A DNA stretch of 21,388 bases, taken from positions 1 through 21,388 of the IMG/VR virus record IMGVR_UViG_3300025889_001117; one strand, 5' to 3'. Shown piece after piece: positions 12,731 through 19,599 of this stretch. A program made the position numbers and the translations under genes. Position 1 is the first letter of the stretch. Every line of letters begins with the position of its first letter. The notes beneath the pieces were generated by a model. The model was not told the DNA's origin and did no database searches. It was given only the letters and a program-made list of their open reading frames with translations. This stretch comes from a virus.

Positions 12731-13354
12731 ATGTTGAAGATTAAACAAAAAGCAAAGTTTGGTCTCGGGGAGAACTTCGAGTACCAGAAGCGACATTGTT
12801 CAGTCTGTGCTAGCGGCCAAGATTGTCCTGAAAAGGGGACCTTTCACGGTGAATTGCAGCCTTTATTCCAGCCAAACGCATTTACTCAGTTTCTCGTAAA
12901 GAACGGCTTTCTAAGCCCGCATATTCCAAAGATCCCGGGCCTCATGGGTAGCTGGGGAGAAAAAATGATGATCGCGAACCTGATCACAGACGCGGGTAAA
13001 GCCGGTGCTGCGAGCCGAATAAACGGGGCTGGCTCGGAAGCCGCATTTACTTACTTAGCTATCGGTACGGGAACAACTGCGGCCAATGCTTCTGACACCA
13101 CTCTTGAAACGGAGATCACTACAGGCGGGGGAGAGCGGGCAGCCGCAACGGCTTCACGTGTCACGACTGACGTGACCAACGACACCGCGCGACTTGTTCT
13201 GACATTTAGCTTCACGGCTTCATTCAGCGTGACAGAAGCGGGTGTTCTCAACGCGGCCTCTGGTGGTGTTCTCTTGAATCGTCAGGTGTTCACAGCCGTT
13301 CCTGTTGTGAATGGGGACAGCTTGCAAGTCACGATCGATGTTGACGTAGATTAG
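12731..13354 (+). CDS. Tail/fibre-type structural protein with Cys-rich N-terminus
   Basis: Residues about 80-207 match a common phage structural domain: ANLITDAGKAGAASRINGAG, AAFTYLAIGTGTTAANASDT, LETEITTGGGERAAA and SFSVTEAGVLNAASGGVLLNRQVF. It ends in a strand-rich GDSLQVTIDVDVD. I associate this domain with tail and fibre proteins of many phages. The first 78 residues are unusual: C23, C26, C32 and H39 (HCSVCASGQDC) could bind zinc, and a Pro/Phe-rich linker follows. In-frame ATGs at 12965 and 12968 could start a separate short protein, which is close to the usual start of the domain. A two-gene fusion is therefore possible. The N-terminal part has ordinary codon use for this region. Confidence 0.7.
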   Translation: MLKIKQKAKFGLGENFEYQKRHCSVCASGQDCPEKGTFHGELQPLFQPNAFTQFLVKNGFLSPHIPKIPGLMGSWGEKMMIANLITDAGKAGAASRINGAGSEAAFTYLAIGTGTTAANASDTTLETEITTGGGERAAATASRVTTDVTNDTARLVLTFSFTASFSVTEAGVLNAASGGVLLNRQVFTAVPVVNGDSLQVTIDVDVD

Positions 13355-13362
13355 GCCTTGAT

Positions 13363-13387
13363 CTAGCCCCTGTCCTTCGGGGGTTAG
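13363..13387 (+). repeat. Hairpin before the fibre gene
   Basis: CTAGCCCC (13363-13370) pairs with GGGGTTAG (13380-13387), with one G-T wobble, around a nine-base loop. No U-run follows, so it is not an obvious terminator. It sits 12 bases before the ATG at 13400, like the hairpins before the scaffold and capsid genes. Confidence 0.45.
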
Positions 13388-13399
13388 GCTGAACGCCTT

Positions 13400-14989
13400 A
13401 TGAACCCAAAACGCGAAAACGTATCGAAGAAGAATCAGGGGCAGTTTGAATGCCTCAGTTTTGCGTGGTTTGAAAAGCAGCAAAATAGACTTCTGTGGCT
13501 ATCCAATCATTGGCTGACGAAACGTTTTTTTCGTTGGGTCCTTCGCATCAACAAGGATCTTTTACCAAATGAGCAGATTGATCTTCTAATGCCTCACGCT
13601 TACCGCGTCCCACTTGGGTTGCAGAAAATCAAAGGGAAGTGGATGTACGCCTATCGCTGGGACTTCAGAACTCACATGAAGTTCTCAAAGCGTCTCTTTT
13701 ACGCTTTCCGCCCGTTCTGGGCGATGCTTCATTTTATTGACTGGCTGGCTCTAGATAGGTTTCAGGCGCTGAATAAATGGTCTTTCGGGTTTGCTACGTA
13801 CACTTTCAATCCTGATGCGCACGCAGAAACCACCTCTGTTGACGGGTATGTAGGAAATGCCCCTGCAAGCTCTAACTTCGCAACTGTTCGTGGGGCAGCA
13901 ACAGGAACGACGGCAAACGATTCGTCCTCATCAGCTCAAGTTCCTGAGGTCACATCAAGTGGTGGTGCTTTCAATATTTATAGGGCGTTTGCGTTATTTG
14001 ACACCTCTTCGCTTGGTGATTCGGATGTCATTGCCAGTGCGACGATTTCGTTCATGCATTCATCAAGCGCTAAATCTAACTCACCTGCTGGTGCCATCGT
14101 TATTACTAGTTCTAATCCAGCATCTAATACGGCGCTTGCAACCGGGGATTATGACGCTTTTGGCACTACAGAGTTTTCTAGGGTAAACATCGCAACCATT
14201 CCTGGCCTAGATCAATATATCGATTTCTCGCTTAACTCAAGCGGAAAATCCAATATTTCAAAAACAGGGGTTTCAAAATTCTGTTTAATGATTAGTTATG
14301 ATTTTGATAATAGCGACCCAGGAGCAAATAGCAACCTTAGTACAAAGGGTATTTATTTTGCGGACCAGACCGGTACATCAAGCGACCCTAAGCTGGTTGT
14401 TGTTACTGGGACTGAGTACACAAAGTCATTAACGGAAACAGTGACCTTGAATGATTCAATTATCCGCGACACAAGCAAGGTATTTAAGGAGACGGTGACG
14501 CTTGTCGATTCGATGAGAAAATCGTTATCTCGCAGGATAACGGAAACGGTGACATTGGTTTCTAGTATCACGACAGCGCGAATATATTCAGAGCACATTA
14601 CGGACGCAATTACGCTTGTTGATACTGTTCGGGCCCGTATCAGCGCGAAGGTTCTTAAGGAAGCTGTTTCTTTGTCTGATTCTATCTCTAAACAGGTTCA
14701 GTACGTTCGATCTCTTGTTGAATCAATCACTCTTGCAGATGCGATTTCTGTTGCTCGTTTGTATGCTAGGTCGTTTGTGGAGTCCATTTCTCTTACGGAT
14801 AGCTTATCCAAAGTCGCTCAATTTGGCCGCCACCTCGTTGAAACGATCAGCCTACGCGATCGCCTTTATGGGATTCTCAACGGGGTGAACATGAAGTGGA
14901 GGCAGAAATACCAGAATACCGCTGATTCCTGGAGCAACAAATACAGCGAAAACGAAGGCGACTGGGTAAACAAATACGAAGACGTTTAG
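13400..14989 (+). CDS. Tail fibre/receptor-binding-type protein with short repeats
   Basis: This 529-residue protein has three parts. Residues 1-135 are basic and aromatic (many W, F, Y, R) and may anchor the protein to the virion. Residues about 140-335 (YTFNPDAHAETTSVDG, RAFALFDTSSLGDSDVIASA, DPKLVVVTG) are a beta-sandwich rich in Ser, Thr and Asn. They resemble carbohydrate-binding DNRLRE-like domains. Residues about 346-498 hold eight repeats of 18-20 residues, with a consensus like ETVTLVDSI...: ETVTLNDSII, ETVTLVDSMR, ETVTLVSSIT, DAITLVDTVR, EAVSLSDSIS, ESITLADAIS, ESISLTDSLS, ETISLRDRLY. A short W..KYQ/W.NKY tail ends it. It is likely a fibre that contacts the host. It is followed by TAG-AT-ATG. 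Confidence 0.75.
   Translation: MNPKRENVSKKNQGQFECLSFAWFEKQQNRLLWLSNHWLTKRFFRWVLRINKDLLPNEQIDLLMPHAYRVPLGLQKIKGKWMYAYRWDFRTHMKFSKRLFYAFRPFWAMLHFIDWLALDRFQALNKWSFGFATYTFNPDAHAETTSVDGYVGNAPASSNFATVRGAATGTTANDSSSSAQVPEVTSSGGAFNIYRAFALFDTSSLGDSDVIASATISFMHSSSAKSNSPAGAIVITSSNPASNTALATGDYDAFGTTEFSRVNIATIPGLDQYIDFSLNSSGKSNISKTGVSKFCLMISYDFDNSDPGANSNLSTKGIYFADQTGTSSDPKLVVVTGTEYTKSLTETVTLNDSIIRDTSKVFKETVTLVDSMRKSLSRRITETVTLVSSITTARIYSEHITDAITLVDTVRARISAKVLKEAVSLSDSISKQVQYVRSLVESITLADAISVARLYARSFVESISLTDSLSKVAQFGRHLVETISLRDRLYGILNGVNMKWRQKYQNTADSWSNKYSENEGDWVNKYEDV
14435..14890 (+). repeat. Eight tandem 18-20 residue coding repeats
   Basis: Within the fibre gene, the repeat unit is about 54-60 bases, with E-(S/T)-(V/I)-(T/S)-L-x-D-S-(I/L/M) as the conserved start and a variable basic-hydrophobic tail. 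The protein periodicity is clear, but the DNA is diverged, so the repeats have not been recently copied. The pattern recalls repeat regions in some cell-surface proteins, but I cannot name a family. Confidence 0.65.
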
Positions 14990-14991
14990 AT

Positions 14992-16371
14992 ATGGAGCTA
15001 TCAATGCTAACAATTTCGGCAGAGGACTTTATCCAGGGTGCTTCTTTTAGCAAAAGAATCTCTCTTGGTGGCCTAAGCCCAGAAGATAAGGGGGTCAACT
15101 TGTTCAAGGAGCAGGCTACTGTTCTATACCCACAGCCCCTACCGGTAGATATTACGGGCCTTGAGGATGACGCTATCGAGATGATCCTTGACCCTGAGTT
15201 CGGCGGGAACGACGCTTTTATCCTTGATAAGTCAGGAAAGTTTTACACATTGGACGGCACAACCTTAACCAAGAGGCAGACAGACGCGACAAATACCTAT
15301 GTTTTCGGAACATCTAAAATGGTTGTCTTTAAGGGGGACGTATACGCCAGTTCTCAGGGTGATATTGCTCTTTTGGATGGAACCAATCTAAGCACGCTCG
15401 ATCATGATTGGTGGACCAATACCAAATCAAAATCAGCTCTGCAGACAGACCAGCGACATGATTTGGTTGTTATCGAAGATACTCTCTATATACCGGATGG
15501 TAACTCCATTCACACATGGGACGGGACCACGGCCGTTGAAGATGCAATTCAAATCCCAACGGACATGAACATTATTACAGCAACCAAGCACCCTAACGGG
15601 CGTGATCTTATCGTATTTGCCTCTCGCTCTAAAAACTATTCTCACACGCTACGAGTAGAGGCTAGAGTTTATGTTATCGACACAAACACGAGTGAGTTTA
15701 TCAGCGAAACAAGTCTTGATGATCAAGTTGAGGGTGTTATTGATGTTGGTGGTGGATATTTTATTACTTCTGGTGATGTTTTTGGCATTTTAAACGGGTC
15801 TTCAGTTGATTTGATCCGAAAGATCACCAAGCCATCTACCGCAGCCGTCTACAAGCCTAAAATGACTAATTTTGATGGTGTTGTCATGGTGGTTGATAAC
15901 AATGCGGTTTTGGCGTATGGGGACCTGAACGGTCTTGGGGATATTCCTTTTTACCCTTACTACAACAACGATAATCAGAATGAAATCAAGGCGATTTTGG
16001 CGATTGGAAGCAAACAACTGCTTGTGGCCTATTCTACGAACACACTTAAAAAGCTTGATTTCAACAACTCAGATGGTGTTGCGCGTGCAAAGACCGGCAA
16101 GCTGAAGTTTCCAGGCAAGGTGTGGATTAGAAAAATAGAAGTATTCCTTGAATCTGCGTTATCGTCCGGCTCTCAACATAGTCTTTTGATCGCGAATGAA
16201 GCTGGCAGCGAACAGTCGTTGGGTTCGATGAATTACAGTAGTGATGGTGCGATAAAGAGCAAAGAATTTTGGTGCAACATGTTGCTTAAGGAGTTGAATT
16301 TTGTTGTTAGCTGGCTTGCCGTCCCTAAAGGCGTTAAGCGTATTGATATCTATTATGAATCAGGAGAATAA
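14992..16371 (+). CDS. Beta-propeller-like tail protein
   Basis: This is a 459-residue, strand-rich protein. Recurring blade-like segments such as DAFILDKSGKFYTLDG, DVYASSQGDIALLDG, DTLYIPDGNSIHTWDG and GGYFITSGDVFGILNG alternate hydrophobic strands with DG turns about every 35-50 residues, suggesting a beta-propeller (residues about 50-380). The C-terminal part (about 370-459) looks like a separate beta-sandwich. It could be a tail tube, stopper or fibre-associated protein; propeller-like folds also occur in phage fibre accessories. No catalytic residues are seen. The ATG at 14992 fits the TAG-AT-ATG junction, and ATG 15004 (MLTISAED) is an alternative. The last 17 bases overlap the next gene. 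Confidence 0.65.
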   Translation: MELSMLTISAEDFIQGASFSKRISLGGLSPEDKGVNLFKEQATVLYPQPLPVDITGLEDDAIEMILDPEFGGNDAFILDKSGKFYTLDGTTLTKRQTDATNTYVFGTSKMVVFKGDVYASSQGDIALLDGTNLSTLDHDWWTNTKSKSALQTDQRHDLVVIEDTLYIPDGNSIHTWDGTTAVEDAIQIPTDMNIITATKHPNGRDLIVFASRSKNYSHTLRVEARVYVIDTNTSEFISETSLDDQVEGVIDVGGGYFITSGDVFGILNGSSVDLIRKITKPSTAAVYKPKMTNFDGVVMVVDNNAVLAYGDLNGLGDIPFYPYYNNDNQNEIKAILAIGSKQLLVAYSTNTLKKLDFNNSDGVARAKTGKLKFPGKVWIRKIEVFLESALSSGSQHSLLIANEAGSEQSLGSMNYSSDGAIKSKEFWCNMLLKELNFVVSWLAVPKGVKRIDIYYESGE

Positions 16372-16594
16372 CCAACAACTTCCCACAAAAAATAAGATGA
16401 TCGCAAAAGAGACCTATCCTGGGGAAAATCATCTTGCAAACCTCACGGGATATATCAGAACAGTTGATACTGCCCCAACATATACGCCCAAGACCTTTTT
16501 TCAGGGACTTGTTCTTTATGCGAATGGGGCGACCTACCGGCTCTATATATACGATTTTGTTAACAAAGCTTGGCGATACCTCGCTCTAACATAG
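16355..16594 (+). CDS. Small tail-associated protein
   Basis: This is a 79-residue protein if it starts at ATG 16355 (MNQENNQQLPTKNK), or 65 residues from ATG 16397 (MIAKETYPGENH). The C-terminal half (FFQGLVLYANGATYRLYIYDFVNKAWRYLALT) is strand-rich with aromatic residues at the strand ends, a pattern common in tail-fibre tips and phage host-recognition repeats. It overlaps the end of the preceding gene. A longer reading from 16301 was rejected because it would overlap that gene by 71 bases. Function is a guess based on neighbours. Confidence 0.6.
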   Translation: MNQENNQQLPTKNKMIAKETYPGENHLANLTGYIRTVDTAPTYTPKTFFQGLVLYANGATYRLYIYDFVNKAWRYLALT

Positions 16595-16598
16595 ATAT

Positions 16599-17297
16599 AT
16601 GAATTTTGGAGAATTTAGAACAAACCTACTTGACTCACTAAGTGTTTCGGCTAGTGACGTATTCTTTTCTACAGATTATCTCAAGCGTGTGGTAAATAGA
16701 GGCATTAAGTGGGCGGCTGGTCTCTATGATTGGCCACACACAGAGAGTGCTGTTATTAGAGATAGCGAAGCTGGTCAGGAGTACGTCAACATCCCTGAAA
16801 ACTTCAAGAGGGATAGTATTACACACGCAGTTTACGATGGGAAACATTATGAATATGTCAACTGGGAAGACTATCAGATTTATAAAGAGAATGAAGGTGT
16901 AAACGCGACGGATAAAAACTGTAGCGATTACGGAAACAAGCTGTTCTTTAACCCAACGCCATCATCAACGATTGTTGGTGGTATTGAGATTTTTGGTCAT
17001 GCAATTCCATCTGATTTAACGGGTGATTCAGATGTAACGATCTTTCAGGGTGATACAGAGATCGAAGAAGCGATTTTAAAGTGGTGTGAGGCTCAGTGTC
17101 TCAAAAAACAGCGTGGAAGCTACTTTAATGCGGGTGTCGCGCAAGAAGAGTTGGCTAAAAAAGACCTAAGTATTATTTGGGATAAAATCGCTAAAAAGCA
17201 GTCGAAATATAAGAACAAGGGCCGTAATATGTTTAATCCCGTTGTAATTACCCGGCGAGGTTCTGGGTACAAAACGGGGTCATTTAGAAGTTGCTAA
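16599..17297 (+). CDS. Head-tail adaptor (connector) protein
   Basis: This is a 232-residue protein. The N-terminal half has helices (FFSTDYLKRVVNRGIKWAAGLYDWPHTES), then a strand-rich insert ending ITHAVYDGKHYEYVNWEDYQ. The C-terminal half has a helical segment (IEEAILKWCEAQCLKKQRG, EELAKKDLSIIWDKIAKKQ). The VNRG..WAAGL.DWPHTE pattern is shared by the adaptor proteins I know from podoviral modules (gp6-like). Such proteins form the ring below the portal and link it to the tail. It ends in a basic, disordered stretch. The junction is TAG-ATAT-ATG with no Shine-Dalgarno. Position after tail genes and before the ejection proteins is consistent. Confidence 0.75.
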   Translation: MNFGEFRTNLLDSLSVSASDVFFSTDYLKRVVNRGIKWAAGLYDWPHTESAVIRDSEAGQEYVNIPENFKRDSITHAVYDGKHYEYVNWEDYQIYKENEGVNATDKNCSDYGNKLFFNPTPSSTIVGGIEIFGHAIPSDLTGDSDVTIFQGDTEIEEAILKWCEAQCLKKQRGSYFNAGVAQEELAKKDLSIIWDKIAKKQSKYKNKGRNMFNPVVITRRGSGYKTGSFRSC

Positions 17298-17303
17298 AAA
17301 AAT

Positions 17304-19595
17304 ATGATTATTCCACCAAACCTAATACCAACCGGTGTAAAAGCTGTAACTAATCTATTTAAAAAGGATCGAAACAGAGACCCTATTTTGGGTGGTGATA
17401 GATTTGTTCAGATAGCAGATACAGCGGGGAAAGCTCTTGATGTGGCTGGATCAGTTGCAGATAAAATAAAACAGATACCCGGCTATGATGCAGCAACTCG
17501 AGCATATACTCCGTTATTACTTGGAACAAATGCCGTTCAAACTGCTCGCGATATAAAGCAGTCAATCCCTCAGCAAAATCCTACACCAGTGAAGCAGGCT
17601 ACATTTGTTCTACCTGATGGTAGCAGGGTTGCGGCCCCAGTGGACTCACCACAGGCACCAGCCCCCGGTGGCCAGGATCAAGGGTTTTATGGGCAAGACT
17701 TTCAGGGGGATGTGATCAATCCTCAGTACCAACCACAAGGACAAACAGGGCAAGGAGCTTCCGCGACATCTATAGACCCAAATACACCTTATGCAGAGCT
17801 TATTGACGCGGCAGCGCGCGCGGGTCTGTCTGTAACGGATTTTCTATCGCTTTATGGTGCCCAGAACGCCCCAACACAGCAAGATTATGAAGGAATCCGC
17901 TCAGAGCTTGGTATCCCTGACCTGGTTGATGATGTTTTTCGTCGGCCGTCATTGGACGCTCAGGCTATCTTTGATAACGCATTCAAAGAGGCTCGGTTGC
18001 CAGAGCTAAGAGAGAAAATTACCCAGATTGACGCAGAAATCCAAAAAGCGCGAGATCAGCTAAAAGAGGCAATAGGCCAAGAGAATAATAACCCCTTCAT
18101 TAGCGCACAGTCTCGATCTCTGCGAATCAGAAACATTCAGGACCAGGCGGAGGCTACGATTGCCAACCTCGAGAACCAGAGAGGCTCATTGGCAGACCTT
18201 TATAATACCGGCCTTGATCAGGTAGAGGGTGTGGTGACAAGGGCCACAAGTACAGATGAGAATACCAGGATCAGGTCCGCGGAACAGCTCAACTTCCTAC
18301 TACAGGAGGCAGAGAGACGGTTCGGCGCACTTGGGGCGGAATCAGAAAGAGAGGCGTTGCGATACGTTCCTGATTTCTTGAAGAGAAGCATTGAAGAGTC
18401 CCAGAATCAGCCAATGACCGCAGAAGAAATCTTGAAGCTCGAAAACCAAAGACTTACTAATGAAAAGCTCCGAGCCGAAATTGATGGAACGGGTAGGGCT
18501 AGTTTCGGCGACACCTCCTCTCTCAGAAAAGAGTTTCTTGCGCGTCCTGAAATCAAAAATTGGCAGGAGATTGACCGATCTTATTCCGCAATGCAAGAAG
18601 CATATACCCTGGCAGAAAATGGCGACAACGGTCCAGCTCGCGATGCCCTCATTGTATTGTTCAATAAAATGCTTGATCCGGGGAGCGTTGTTAGAGAAGG
18701 AGAATTTGCCCGAACCGCGGAAGGACAATCAGTCATCCAGCAGGCTTTTGAAAGCTCAAAACGACTTGTTCAGGCCGGTGCGGGTATCGATACAGCGACA
18801 CTCAAACAGGCTCTTGGTGTAGCTGAGGCCCTTTACCAAGCAGGGCAGCAGTCTTACTTCGAGGTTGCAAATGAGTATGTCGACCTGGCAAATCAATTCG
18901 GAATCGATCCTCGTAATGTAATTGGATCGAGAGCTGCTCTCTACGACGACGATATTCAAGACCCTTTATTGAATGACCTGAGCACGTCGTTAAACGGCTC
19001 AAACCAGATCGGAGAACTGTCTGAGAGGTATGAATCGAAGGGTGATCCCGGGGCTATCGGATACGACAGCACAGGGGGATATTCGTATGGGGTTTATCAG
19101 CTCGCCCACAGCAATGCTAAAGATTACGTTGAACAGTCACCGTTTGGGCAATTGTTCGCTGGCCTGAGGTTTAATAGCCCCGAGTTCCGCCAGAGATGGC
19201 AAGAGGTTGCGTCGCAGTATGGGGATGAGTTTGCACAGGACCAGAAACAATACATCCAGAGAACACACTTCCAACCACAGGTTGAGAAGATCAAGTCCGC
19301 GGGTTTTGATTTCAGCAAGGCTACTCCTGCTTTGCTTGATGTGGTCTGGTCTACAGCCGTTCAGCATGGCCCTCAAACAGACATTGTTGTGAAGGCGATT
19401 AAAAAAGCGGGTCCAAATGCGACAGAAGAAGAGTTAATCAAAGAAATTTACGCACAACGCTGGGCAGGAGGGCAAGGGTTTGCAAGCAGCACACCAGAGG
19501 TCAAGAAATCCGTTTATAACAGGTTCTTTGGGGAAGGAGGGGAGCAAGCCCTCGCACTAAACAAATCAAGATCATTCAATAGAAGAACCGCTTAA
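17304..19595 (+). CDS. Internal virion/ejection protein with lysozyme-like C-terminus
   Basis: This is a 763-residue protein. The N-terminal about 90 residues are helical and amphipathic. Residues 91-165 are rich in Pro, Gln and Gly. Charged helices with coiled-coil character follow (about 225-300, KITQIDAEIQKARDQLKEA) and continue to about 540. Residues about 574-750 form a lysozyme-like hydrolase: SERYESKGDPGAIG with E577 as likely catalytic acid, then YSYGVYQLAH, a helical core, LDVVWSTAVQHG, and a last LIKEIYAQRWAGGQGFASSTPE segment. Such domains in virion proteins cut the peptidoglycan locally so DNA can enter. The protein is probably carried in the virion and ejected. It is followed by a four-base gap and another long ejection-type gene. 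Confidence 0.75.
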   Translation: MIIPPNLIPTGVKAVTNLFKKDRNRDPILGGDRFVQIADTAGKALDVAGSVADKIKQIPGYDAATRAYTPLLLGTNAVQTARDIKQSIPQQNPTPVKQATFVLPDGSRVAAPVDSPQAPAPGGQDQGFYGQDFQGDVINPQYQPQGQTGQGASATSIDPNTPYAELIDAAARAGLSVTDFLSLYGAQNAPTQQDYEGIRSELGIPDLVDDVFRRPSLDAQAIFDNAFKEARLPELREKITQIDAEIQKARDQLKEAIGQENNNPFISAQSRSLRIRNIQDQAEATIANLENQRGSLADLYNTGLDQVEGVVTRATSTDENTRIRSAEQLNFLLQEAERRFGALGAESEREALRYVPDFLKRSIEESQNQPMTAEEILKLENQRLTNEKLRAEIDGTGRASFGDTSSLRKEFLARPEIKNWQEIDRSYSAMQEAYTLAENGDNGPARDALIVLFNKMLDPGSVVREGEFARTAEGQSVIQQAFESSKRLVQAGAGIDTATLKQALGVAEALYQAGQQSYFEVANEYVDLANQFGIDPRNVIGSRAALYDDDIQDPLLNDLSTSLNGSNQIGELSERYESKGDPGAIGYDSTGGYSYGVYQLAHSNAKDYVEQSPFGQLFAGLRFNSPEFRQRWQEVASQYGDEFAQDQKQYIQRTHFQPQVEKIKSAGFDFSKATPALLDVVWSTAVQHGPQTDIVVKAIKKAGPNATEEELIKEIYAQRWAGGQGFASSTPEVKKSVYNRFFGEGGEQALALNKSRSFNRRTA

Positions 19596-19599
19596 ATAT

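Noticed and set aside
14435-14890. CRISPR-like array in the fibre gene repeats
   Set aside because: Repeats are amino-acid level and diverged in DNA, without constant repeats and unique spacers.
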